A stretch of DNA of 64,000 bases from the NCBI RefSeq assembly GCF_005239225.2, contig NC_133291.1, forward strand, positions 1,798,001 to 1,862,000. Direction: 5' to 3'. Positions 32,391 to 44,200 of the stretch are shown in pieces (within the stretch, counting starts at the first letter, position 1; each line of letters starts with the position of its first letter). The notes beneath the pieces are model-generated. The model was not told where the DNA came from. It was given only the letters and a program-made list of their open reading frames with translations, and searched no databases. The stretch is from Populus alba. Taxonomy: Eukaryota; Streptophyta; Magnoliopsida; Malpighiales; Salicaceae. The position numbers and the translations under genes were made by a program.

Positions 32391-34440
32391 TTTAAAAAAA
32401 TTTAAAAATAACTTTTTGATGAAGTGAATCTAGTCTCTAGGTGTCATCCAAAGTTAGAATTACAAGAGATTCTAAGAAAATAACTTTTTTTTTTGTTTTT
32501 AGAATTTAGATGAATGATTAAGGAAAAAAAAAAGATTTATTTAGGAAAAATGCAGCCTTGATCGGATGGGAAAGTCGGAAAAAGGTCTCAATCTTTTAGG
32601 TCTGTGCAAGTAAACTTATCCCAACATCATACACGAATTTTGTTGTCATTATTAATAATAATAATGTGCTTGAGAGCCATCAGTCTATCACATACAGTTT
32701 AATGCATAGTGATGACTATGCAGACATTTACCTGTCTTGTTTGCTGAGGTGTAGCTATGATGTTAGAAAAATATTTTTTGTTTTTGTATTTTAAAATTGT
32801 TTTTTATTAAATTAAATTTTAATTTTATAATTTTTATTTTAAATTATTTTTTGATATTTTCAAATCATCCTAATGAGTTGATGTAAACAATAAATTTTTT
32901 TAAAATAAAAAATATATTATTTATATATATTTTTAAACAAAAAAATACTTTAAAAAATAATTCTTACTATAATATCAAGTAGGCTCAAAGTGCTTAGAAG
33001 TGCAGGTGAAATTCTATATATTTTAAATTTGAATTTTTTTAATTTTTTTGAATACTTAAATTTTTTAATATATTAATATTAAACAATCACTATTATAATA
33101 TTAACCAGATTTGAAGTGTTTAGCAATGCGGCTAGAACTCTGTTTACTTTAAATTTGAATTTTTCTGTTTAAATTTTTATTTTTAATACTTAATTTTTTT
33201 TGATATATTAATATAAAAAATAAATTTTAAAATGTAAAAAGTATTATTTTAATATATTATAAAAAAAAAACATTTTAAAACATAATGTTTACTGGACTTG
33301 CAAACATTCCCCTTCTCCTACGTGCCGAGCCGCCGCTACTCTTTCTTGTGCAAGAATTGTCCAACGCTTCTCGCAGTCCCTGAACCCCTCCCTATTCGTT
33401 GTAAGGATGCCACTTGACATGCAAATCTCCCCAGGGCCCAGCAGTTCAAATAATCTTGCAAGTTACAGGGACTGATGCTAAAGGTTTCCAGTTCCTCCAC
33501 TTTTTTCTCCTCCTCGGAAAATGAGAACTTAATAGTTAATAATAAACCAAAGTCTCTTTAGTTTTTAACTTGCACAGAGAAAATCACTGAAAGCTGCAAC
33601 CTTGATTAGCATATTTAATCTGATCTCCATTTTAGAGTTGTCTGATTTTGCGTTGTAGTGTATTTAAAAGAAAATTAAAATTTTTTAATTTAAAATTATT
33701 TTTTTATATTTTTAGATAAATATAATATAACGATATTAAAAATAATTTTTTTAAAAATCAATTAAGTTATGTTTAAGAATTTATTTGAAATTATGGTAGC
33801 AGGTTATTTTTCAAAATATTTTTTATTTAAAAATATATTAAAATTAAAAACAAATTTAAAAATTATTTTTAATATTAATATATAAAAACATAAAAATAAA
33901 AATTTGAAACAAAGATAAAAATAAAAAATTTTAAAATGAAAAACCAAACACCCCTAACCAAGCAAAAGCAAAAAAGGAGGAGGGTTTTGTCTCCGCCTCA
34001 GAATAGACCTGTGATCAGAGCAGAACATGAATTACTTGCAGGCATTCCACCAAGAATCCTTACCATGAGACAAAAGCAAAAAAAAAAAAAAACTAGATTT
34101 CGAATGAGAACAAAGAAAAGAAAGAACTTTCTTAAATATTTCGGATAAGCTCCCTCACACTCAAAAAATAACCTTTTTGTAATAATTTGTTTTATCCTAG
34201 AATAATTAACAAGCAAGGTACGAATTTGACTGAGAGGATTTCAGAGAACCAGAGAGAAAAGGAGATAGCAATTCTCTGTGCTTCTCATAACATCACAGCC
34301 ACCATAGTCCATACCCCTCCATTCTGTTCTTCCTTTCTTCTTCGTCAAAATAATTACAAAGAAAAGGAAGAAAGCCCTCCCAAGCAAGTAACACTTTTTT
34401 TAAGGAACATTATAGCCATGTCATATATAATAATCTTGTT
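32391..34440. other. Intergenic with MITE-like repeats; pectate lyase upstream side
   Basis: Decayed AT-rich mini-repeats lie at about 32758-32965, 33050-33290 and 33655-33950 (the latter ends AAAATGAAAAACCAAACACCCC, a good terminal motif). A lower-AT block at about 33295-33600 has no long open frame. The last few hundred bases are presumably promoter of the pectate lyase gene. Confidence 0.5.
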
Positions 34441-34444
34441 TTAT

Positions 34445-34452
34445 TATATAAA
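34445..34452 (+). promoter_or_regulatory. Probable TATA box of the pectate lyase gene
   Basis: TATATAAA, 166 bp upstream of the ATG at 34618. This suggests a 5' UTR of about 130 bases. Confidence 0.5.
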
Positions 34453-34617
34453 CCACTGCAAACACCTCACATATTCCCCGAAATTTTCAGCTTCCTACGT
34501 ACTTTTTCTTTGTCGTTGTTCATTCACTCTTCTTTAAAATTCTCATTCTTCTATAGATAAGCGAAAGGGTAAACCACAAAATATCTAAGAGCCTAACCCA
34601 TTTCAATTCCTACTTCG

Positions 34618-37600
34618 ATGAAGCTTTCTAATGTCTGCATTCTCCTAATTTGCCACTTTGCTTCATTCATTCCTTTCATTATTGAAACTACTGCCTTCAA
34701 TCTCACCCTTCCACATCAACATCCAGACCCTGAGGCTGTTGCTGAAGATGTAAAACGGCAAGACCTTTACATCCATCTGGTTTTAGCTCATTTTATGGTT
34801 TTGCATCATGGGTTTTTTGTAGTTTCCGAGACTTTGCCTTTTGGCTAGAGAAAAATGCTACCTTGGGTTTTTGCTTTCGGGGTTTATGATGGTTTCTATT
34901 TTCTTGATTTTGAACGAAATTCCTACCTGTTTTTTGCTTACCCCACAAGGTTTTAGCATTATAGGATCTCTCTTCTGCAGTAATTTTTGATCCAGCAATG
35001 GAGAATATAACCGCATTTTCTTGATTTACCAATGTTTTCTCAGCAACCAAACAGGGGGCGACTCGAACAAAACCCCATCTGGGTTCTGTTCATCGAAGGC
35101 TTCTTTCTCATGGTCGTCTCTCATTTTCAACTATTAACTCATCCACAATACCAAAACAAAACAAAAGTTGTCATTGCATTTTCCCAGAAAATAAACAGAG
35201 CACGCTCTGTTTCCCGTGTTTCTTTTAACCTTTTTTTTTTTTTTTACCAAATTCTTGCTGTAGCTGCTTGGCTTATATTATATTCCCACATCTTACATTT
35301 TCTTTAAGACAACCAAATATTCTTTCCTTTCTTTTGTATCTCATTATTAATGTTTTTATATTTTACCTTGCAGGAGAGTCAATGCATCTCTATCAAGAAG
35401 AAACCTTTTGTCCATTCAAGAAAAGGACCAATGCCAAACCGGAAACCCCATCGACGATTGCTGGAGATGCGATCCCAATTGGGCTAGCAACCGCCAACGT
35501 TTGGCTGACTGCTCCATTGGGTTTGGTCAGGGCTCATTAGGCGGTAGAGGTGGCCAGATCTATGTGGTCACTGATTCCTCGGACCATAACCCAGCCAACC
35601 CCACACCAGGCACCTTACGTTATGCTGTTATCCAAGACCAACCTCTTTGGATCATCTTTTCTTCGGACATGGTCATTAAGCTCAAACATGAACTTATTTT
35701 CAACAGTTACAAAACTATTGATGGCCGTGGCGCAAATGTGCACGTTACAGGAAATGGGTGCATAACACTTCAATATGTGACACATATTATTATCCACAAC
35801 ATCCACGTTCACCATTGCAAGCCTTCTGGTAACACTAATATAGCATCATCACCGACACATGTTGGACGGAGAGGGGAATCGGATGGTGATGGTATTTCCA
35901 TCTCTGGGTCCCAGAAGATTTGGATTGATCATTGCTCATTATCGTATTGTACTGATGGTTTGATTGATGCTATACTGGGGTCTACTGCGATTACCATATC
36001 AAACAGCCATTTTACGCACCATAATGAAGTGATGCTATTGGGGCACAATGATAAGTATTTATTGGACTCAGGAATGCAAGTTACTATAGCTTTTAATCAC
36101 TTCGGGGTAGGGCTGGTCCAGCGAATGCCAAGGTGTAGAAGAGGGTATATACATGTGGTGAACAATGATTTTACAGCTTGGGAGATGTATGCTATCGGTG
36201 GTAGTGCAAACCCTACCATAAATAGTCAAGGGAATCGATATACCGCACCAGCCGATGATAATGCCAAAGAGGTTAGTCTACTTTGAATTATTTTGCTTTA
36301 TTTAAGGGAGGTAGAATATGATTGATTAATGATGTTTGCATGGGAGCCTAATGTGAACCTCTTGACTCTTGTTTCGAGGTTAGACGGCGCCACCCCCCCC
36401 CCACACAATGGTTGTGGCGCGTGTTTGCACGCGCCTTCATTGTGGGGATGCCGGTTGCCATCGCTAGAAATGGCAGGCTGGTTGTGAAATGGTACTCGAG
36501 TAAAACTGGACTGGGACTTGGGGGTCTAAGAAAATATTTCCCCATCCTTCAGCCATACGAGCCCTTCCTGCCTCCAAAGCACCCTCCCTATGTTTTGTGA
36601 ATTCCTGTGGCTCGATGGAGTTACTGGTGTAAACAGAATGGAAACAGAACTAAGGCAGGGGGCAACATCCAAGAAAAGCAAGCTGTTACCCCGTTATAGT
36701 TTAATTTAAACCACCGTCAGCTTGAGACCTGAGAGTGATGTCTTTAGCGCCTCCGCCGGCCATTAGATACATTACAAAATTCTCTGCCTATATTACAATC
36801 TCTGACGGTGATTTTTTTTTAAAAAAATTATAGGTAACAAAGAGGGTGGACACAAACGAGGTAGAGTGGGCAGATTGGAATTGGAGAACAGACGAGGACA
36901 TCTTGGTAAATGGAGCCTTCTTTGTGCCCTCAGGAGCTGGTTTGAGTGCGCAATATAGCAAAGCCTCCAGCGTGGAACCCAGGTCTGCTAGGTTAATTAC
37001 AGAACTCACCATGAATGCTGGTGTCTTTGGTGACCCCAGGTAAGCTATTCTTGACCCCGCATGTTCTCTGTTTCAGCTTTTTGGACACTTTTGTCCATCT
37101 CAGATCCATGCTATTAACTGAATTACCGACCATCATGAATTTTTTTTTTTTTTTTTTTTTTTTTTTTGAGATGCTACCCTTTGCCATTACCATGTGTATT
37201 TAAAGCTGTCCACGGAGGCTTTATGTGCCTGTGCAAATTTTTATTGGCGAAGAAAAATGTGCATGTGTGCAAATTCCCTAGAGATCATTTTAAGGAGACC
37301 CACGTAGGACTGGTTAGGTGTATTTATGAGTGTCGATACCTTTTGTTTTTGGAATGTCTGTTTTTTTTTTTTTTCCCAATGTTTTTACATGGTTTTGATA
37401 TATTATTTTTTAAAATTAATATATTTTTTAAAAGCACTATATATTATAATAACAAATAGTGGGTGTTATTTTTTATGTTACAATTTATTTTTAAAATATT
37501 TTTTATTTTAAAAAATATAATTTTAGATAATTTTAAATTAATATTTTTTTCAAATATTTTTGAATAATTTCAACGTTTCAATATAAAAGATCTAATAAAT

Positions 37601-39199
37601 ATATTTTAAAAAAAAAACATATTTACTATACATATACTTATGTTTTGGAGTCTAGTTAAACTGTCATTCTAAAAAAATTTTAATTTTTTTTAGTTGATGT
37701 AGAAAGTAAATTGAAAAAGAAAAAATATTATTTTAATATTTTTTTAAATAAAAAAAAATTTAAAAAAGCGATTCCTATACTTTTCTTTCCTTTATCAGTT
37801 ATCTGCTGCTTTCCATCGAATACGTGGGGGCCAATTCAATTGTTCTTCTTATCACATTGTGGGTCCCGTTTATGAAAGTAGGTGTGACATCAGTATTGTA
37901 AAAGGGGCTTTCCATGTGACCTGGTTTGATGTGCTATGATATCTCATGCTTGACTTTCGCTTGTTACACCCTTTTAGCTTTTCCACTGCCTCTCTTAGAT
38001 CCATGTGGTCAGCAGCTTAGGCAAATGTACACTTTGCTGACTGGCAATCAATGTAGTCACGTCAATGATCACGCTGCTAAACTAAAAGTAGAGTCCCAAG
38101 AGGTTGCCTCTTCTTTATAATAATAACAATAAATAAATAAATAATCAATATAGTTAATATATTTATAACAACGGGATATCAGGTCAATTTACACGTATCA
38201 TGATTAATTTCTAGATTCACTGGACAAGCTCAATAAAAAGGTAAAACACTAAAAAAATAACAAGCATGCATAAAAAAAAAAAAAAAAAATCCCTTTCTCC
38301 ACTGAGCCACAAACTCACGTGGAATATGTTAATTAACTACTAGATAGCAGAACTCAGTCTGCAAAGATAGTCTATGCCTGTGTTCCTGAAAAATGCAGAA
38401 ACTGCAATTCGAAGATTGTGAAGATGAATTCTAGTCGTAAGGGCATAGCTAAGCCCCGCAGTCTGCCCTTAACAATATAATGCGAGACCCATTGCAGCTA
38501 TAATCTTTTCTTCTCCATAGGTGGTCACTCGGATTTGCTAACTTTGTTTTCCTGAAAAGTGAAAGGCAAATTAGCATGTTTTCCAGAAGGGTTTAAGCCA
38601 TGGTTACTCCTCTGGGTTGCGTCATTGTTCTGTGACTGTTTCATTTGGACCGCCCATGACCCAGATGCTGACACAGCTGGACCATGGGCGAGACTAGATA
38701 GGTCATCTGCACCATATGCGGCTTCCCCCACCACCTATCCTTTAAGCCATTAGGTATTTGAGCCAGCTAGCGTTATACAGAATTGTGGATCATTGTCCTT
38801 ACGGAGCTTGTTACGTCTATTTTATAATAGTGTATCTGCTGTTAGATTCATTATTAAGCATGATTTTCTGTTGAATCAAATGTCATCATTTGGTCTTTAC
38901 GATAATATATTGTCTGGTTGGTTTTCAATCATTGACACAGAGATGATAGCGGGGGCATTTCTAATCCTGGATTCAGCGGTGCTGGGACCAGTACTGTCAC
39001 GCCCACCACCGGCACTCAAGGGACGGGGGCCAGTGGCGGTGATGGCGACTACTTTGGAATGATATTCGGCAGCGGCTCTTCACTACCCCGACCTCCCACT
39101 TCTATTAGCTTAATCTTTTTGTCTCTTCTAATTATTATAGCTTTGAGCACCATCACCAACAATGGTGCCTTGTTATCTTTCCCCTTATTATCATTATAG
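34618..39199 (+). CDS. Pectate lyase-like protein, probably GPI-anchored
   Basis: Four exons: 34618-34757, 35374-36271, 36834-37039, 38941-39199; 500 aa, phase kept. Pectate lyases (PL1) cut homogalacturonan by beta-elimination in the cell wall. An N-terminal signal peptide (about residues 1-27) is followed by the fold. Family motifs are the N-terminal [18 protein letters not shown], the DGDGISI acidic site (about 218-224), IWIDHCSLS (229-237) and [19 protein letters not shown] (295-313) with the catalytic Arg. The last exon adds a Gly/Ser/Thr-rich linker and a hydrophobic tail ([17 protein letters not shown] plus a short end), the form of a GPI-attachment signal, as in PMR6-type pectate lyases. 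Remembered Arabidopsis match: At5g04310 (PLL12). Intron 1 needs a GC donor (ACG|GCAAGA at 34758) to join residues EDVKR-RVNAS, the family sequence; no GT donor gives the right phase. Intron 3 (1.9 kb) holds a 28-base T run and AT-rich repeat DNA. Confidence 0.93.
37470..37775. mobile_element. MITE-like AT-rich insertions in pectate lyase intron 3
   Basis: Two adjacent AT-rich units with the TTACAATTTATTTTTAAAATATTTTTT and TATTATTTTAATATTTTTTTAAATAAAA signatures of the window's mini-repeat family. They account for part of the unusual length of this intron. The 28-base T run at about 37140-37167 is separate. Confidence 0.45.
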
Positions 39200-39723
39200 A
39201 AGTGAGGAGAAAATTTATCATCAATCTTAAGATGTAAAGAAGAGAGGGAAAAATTCATCACAAGCAGTTTGATTCCATTGCAAGCCCCACCGATTATCAC
39301 AATTGTATATAATAACATCAAAAGATCACTGATTTGAGCCCCGTTATGTAAGGTCAAGAAAGAGAACATAAATTATGTCTGGTCATCTGTCCATTCTATG
39401 CTCAGCTAAAGCACCAAGTCTTTAAAAAAAAGTTTTGGTAGGGGATAGGGCAAGGACGGTCGAGGTGGCTTTTCGGATTCATTGTCAATTTCAGAATATT
39501 TCTGTTTTCCTTTTCGTTCGTCTTGTTCTACTTGTCCTTTGGTCCGTGTTCTTTCCATGAATTAATACAGTACAAATTTTGAAGTGGGGTATACTTGTTG
39601 TCGGAGAAAATGGCCAAAATCGACCTCAGTAGATTTTAGTTTTATATTTTGCTATGAGAATCTCCATGTCAGACACAGAAAGAGGACCCAAAAAGAACAC
39701 CAAAATTATTGGCAGCTAAGAGT
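39200..39723. other. Pectate lyase 3' region and spacer
   Basis: Likely holds the 3' UTR of the pectate lyase (first 200-300 bases). No further gene is seen before the tRNA. Confidence 0.5.
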
Positions 39724-39796
39724 CGCCGTCTGTGGGAATCGAACCCACGACCACATGGTTAAAAGCCATGCGCTCTACCAGCTGAGCTAAGACGGC
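39724..39796 (-). tRNA. tRNA-Lys (anticodon UUU)
   Basis: The minus strand folds into a complete cloverleaf: acceptor GCCGTCT paired with AGACGGC, D arm GCTC-AGCTGGTA-GAGC, anticodon arm CATGG-CTTTTAA-CCATG with anticodon TTT, variable loop TGGTC, and T arm GTGGG-TTCGATT-CCCAC. Length is 72 nt plus a discriminator G. The internal promoters are normal (A box TAGCTCAGCTGG, B box GGTTCGATTCC). A TTTT stretch shortly downstream can stop RNA polymerase III. No intron. It decodes lysine AAA/AAG in the cytosol. Confidence 0.97.
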
Positions 39797-41284
39797 TGGT
39801 TGATCTTTATTGCAGAACAATATTACTTGTTCTAATAACAAGAATTTCCTGAACAAGAACGCTTGCCCTTTTCATTTGGCAAGCATCAAATATACTCGGA
39901 GCGATATTGATTTTGCATCCGAGATAATTTTTACTAATTAAAAAATTTGTTGTAATCACTTAATAAAAATCATTAAGTTTTTTTTTATATATATAATTTA
40001 ATATGTAATTTAGATGAAAATATGGATATCAGTTTTTAATTGAGAATTTCTAATAATTTAGGATTAAAATCGAGATAAAGAATTATTTTATGATAAAATT
40101 TAGATTGAGTATATAGTTTACGCCGGTTTTGCCTTTTCATTTTCTGGATAACATATCTAAGGGTACTTTTCAGGATACATTTACTGGTTTTCTAGCTGAA
40201 AGCGAGCCCATCAAAATGAGATTTTCCAAGTTAATAAAGGGCCCATGAAGTTTATTGGACAAAGCCCATACCTAATGGCCCATGAGGAATTGTAACGACA
40301 AATCACCCAAGGGGCTATCCTATCCAACTCCGAGGGGGAGCATCGAACCTGGATAGGCCCGCCCCGACATCATCCCCTCATGGGTTAAGGCACTGTTGAG
40401 CAGTAGGGCTCATCTTCCTGCCTGAACCCTGTCTTCTTTGGAGTTTGTTAACAAAATCAAACTAAACTTTCGAACATCATAAACAATGTTTCTGTTAAGT
40501 TTATGAGATATGAACCACCGGCAAAATCTGAAATATGCACGTGCCAATTATGGATACCAGTGTCGTGGTTTTACTTTAAAACCTAGAAGGCAGATTCTGC
40601 CATTGCTTCAGATCAATACATGCAGGTTAAGCTCACTAAGTTTCTCTGAGAACGAAGCTCGCCATGTTAATGCAATATATGTCTCTCAGGTAGCCAAGCT
40701 CAGGCACGAGAAAACCAAGCGACAAAGAAAATTAACAGGTACGTGCACTGTTTGCAGGGCGAAGCTTTAAACAGTAGGTGCTCCATCTTCCTAGTTGAAG
40801 CCTGCCTAGGTAATTTCTTGCTTGGCCATATTCTTCTGTAAACTGTTTTATCGTCTGTTTAACCTAATTGAGCACTCAAAAAATCGTTTCCAATGTCATC
40901 TGTTGAGCCGATAAAGCTGGACAAGCAAAAGTCTAAAGACAACCATGAATATCAAAGCAATTTTATGATAGTAACCTAGAAGGCATATTTCTGGCAATAG
41001 GGAACTATTATAAATATTGCACAAGTACGGGCTTAAATAACCATGTACATACAAAATACTGTCATAAACTAGAAACCGTCTCCATGATCAATGCTCCAAG
41101 AGCAACTCCTTTTGGGAGTACCGGAATTCAAAATGTCAAGGAAACAGAAATTTGAGTCTAGGGCAGAGTTTCAAAAGAAATACCACTGTTAGAACCTTCC
41201 TAACCGTGAATAAGACAACAAGCTAATATATACAGCTCCTTTAAACTTCAAAAACTAGATACCATGGCTTCTTTTGCAAAGCAA
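39797..41284. other. Spacer between tRNA-Lys and SPT5-like gene
   Basis: Contains a less AT-rich block (about 40230-40460) with GGGCCCATGAAG and TGGCCCATGAGG promoter-like motifs and a perfect 8-bp stem (CCTATCCA/TGGATAGG, 40319-40357), reported under findings. An 86-codon open frame at 40510-40770 ends TCTVCRAKL but has no other support. The right end is the SPT5-like 3' UTR. Confidence 0.4.
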
Positions 41285-44200
41285 TTACCACCCCCCTTTG
41301 CTACTTCCATCGTTCCCTTCGTTTCCCCAAGAGCTTGTTGATGCTTTATTACCCCATGGATCAGTCGGCTTACCACTTTCATTTGCTCCTTTCACCTCTG
41401 TAGATTGACCCCAGCCAGATGATTGCCCTCCACCAAAAGCACTAGATTGATTCCAGGTCTCAGCATCGCCTCCATCTCCCGAACCTGCTCCTTTGTCCCC
41501 CCAGACACCAGCTTGAGCATTAGAACTGGGTCCTTTGTTCCAGCCACTGCCTTGGTCATCAGAACCTTCAATGTCTTTGCTTGATTGATTCCAAAAACTT
41601 GTTGATGATGCTTTACCACACGGATCAGTTAGTTCCCTGCCTGTATTAATTCCTTCTTTGCCCTCTGTTGATCCATTCCAACCAGATGATTGGCCTCCGC
41701 CAGAAGCACCAGATTGATTCCAGGTCATAGCATCACCTCCAGTCATCCCTGCTTCTCCTGAGCCTGCTCCTTTTGTCCCCCAGCCACCACCTTGAGCACC
41801 GGAACCAGGTCCTTTGTTCCAGACACCCCATTGATCTTCTGAACCTTTAATTTCTTTGCTTGATTGACTCCAGCCCTCATCGGAAGGATTTGATGACTTC
41901 CAGCTGTTTCCTTGACCCCAGGCAGTGTCGCTGTTTGCACCAGAAGGTCCTTTGTTCCAGCCACCCCCTTGATCTTCTGAACCTTTAATTTCTTTGCTTG
42001 ATTTACTCCAGCCCTCACCAGAAGGATTTGATGACTTCCAGCTGTTTCCTTGACGCCAGGCAGCATCGCTGTTTGCACAGGTTCCCTTGTTCCAACCACC
42101 AGCAAGGTCACTGCCACCACTATCTTTGGCCGTTCTTGACTGGTTCCAGCCTGAACCTTGGCTACTCCAACCACCACCTTCATTGCTTGTTCCGCCACTT
42201 CCAGAATTCCAGCTATTCTGTTGGCCCCTATCACCACCTCCTCGGTTCCAACTGCTTCCACCACCATTATTTTTCCATCCTCCACCACTGTTGTTTGCCC
42301 CATTCTTCCAGTCAAAGGTCTTATCTTCAGCAGAATTGTTGTCACTCCAACCACCATTATAATCCCTCCTTCCTCTGGCTCTACCACCAAAGCCTCCTCT
42401 GTCCCCTCTACCCCTAAAGCCCCCTCTGTCTGGACCACCTCTGCCTCCAAATCCACCTCTGTCGGATCTGCCTCTACCTCCATAACCCCCCCTGTCTGAG
42501 CCATTTCTACCTCCAAAGCCTTCTATGTCACCTCTACCTCTAAAACCCCCTCTGTCTGAACCATCCCTACCACCAAAACCACCTCTCCAACTCCCACCAC
42601 CTCCCCTATTACCACAGGTCCCAGTTTGGCCTTCATCATCACAGGCTACAGAAGCATCCTGATTACCATCACCATATCTAGAGCTCCAACTGCTTTTCTT
42701 GTCCCAACCAGATTCTTGGTTCACATCACTAGATCCAGAGTTCCAATTACTTTTCTTGGCCCAACTAGAACCTTGGTTTGCATCTTTGGACCCAGAGTTC
42801 CAGTTGCTTTTGTTGGCCCAACCAGAATCTTGATTTCCATCCGCATTATTGGATTCGGAGTTCCAATTGCCCTTCTTGCCCCAGTCAGAGCCAGCATTTC
42901 CACTTGCATCACTTGATTCAGATTTTAAATTACTTTTCTTAGCCCAGCTAGAATTCCGGTTTCCATCTACCTCGCTGTCCTTTTCAAGTTCAGGAGATTT
43001 CTGATTCCAACAGCTTTTACTACCCCAACCAGATGACTGGTTGGCATCTACATGACTAGTTTTATTATCCCAGCTTGATGACTGGTCTCCCTTAGAAGCT
43101 TTTGGAGCACCCCAGTCAGACGGCTGGGTGCCAGCCCCACTCGTTCCAGTTTTCCATCCAGTTGTATTGTCACCAGTAGAAGCTTTCCCTGAGTTCCACT
43201 TGCTGCCTCCACCCCAACTTCCACCTGGTACTTCATCCACAGCAGAAGCACTGTTCCATCCAGAAGACGAGTTCATGCCACTTGATTTGGGTGCTTTCCA
43301 ACTAGCACCATCATTTTGCCCTTCTGAAGACAGATTAGAAACAAACCCTTTGCTCCCATTGTGACCTTGAGTTTGATCATTGTTCCAACTCGATTTGTTA
43401 CCACTGTTCCATTTGTCCACGCTCCCACCGGTCTCTTTATCTGCTCCCCCACTTTTGTTCCAACCTGATCCACTATCACCCCCAGAAGAAACAGACTTCC
43501 ATCCACCCTCTCTACTTCCCTCAAACCCCTTGGATTTCCCCCAGCCACCTCCTTGATCATTGCCAGTTGAATTGTTTTCTCCACCTTTCCAACCTGAAGA
43601 TTGACCATCACTAAAGGATCTTCCTCGGCCAAACTGATCTCTACCACCACGACCACCTCCTCTTCCCCTGCTCCCACCTGAACCATGACCCCCATCAGAT
43701 GTCTTGTTCCAGCCACCAAACTCTTGATCTCCATCTGGTCTATTCCCATTACCCCGAGATCCCCCTTCTTGTTTACCCCAAGAGGATTCTCCCTGTTTAT
43801 TCCAAGATCCCCTATCAGAACCAAAGGCCTTTGGCTTATTCCAGCTATCAGTCTGATTCTGGTTATTAGATCCATCTTTATTCCACTCAGTTGCATCTTC
43901 ACTAAAAATTTTCCCTTTGCCCCAACTTGAAGTTTGACCTGCACTATCAGCTTTGTCTTTCAACCAGCCACTTCCTTTATCAGCTTCTGGTTGAGCGCTG
44001 CTCCTGCCTGCCTTACCCCAACCCTCAGTTGGCTTTTCAGCACCATTTTGGCTTTCCCGCTTCTCTGCAGCTTTACCCCAAGAATCATTTTGTGCAGCAC
44101 CCTTATCTTGTTCTTCTGCAGCTTTACCCCAAGGGTCTCCTCCATCTTGTGATTTGTGTTGATTCCACCCGGTAGTCTTGTTACTCAAGCAGTCCTCTCC

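Noticed and set aside
34793..35307. Frames inside pectate lyase intron 1
   Set aside because: Intron by phase and family comparison; translations show no domain.
37139..37167. 28-base T run as a possible retrogene poly(A) tail on the minus strand
   Set aside because: It lies within a pectate lyase intron and no reverse-oriented coding sequence adjoins it; a homopolymer in AT-rich DNA is sufficient.
40510..40770. 86-codon frame ending in TCTVCRAKL
   Set aside because: One C-x-x-C pair is not enough; no promoter-start relation, splice structure or recognisable family.
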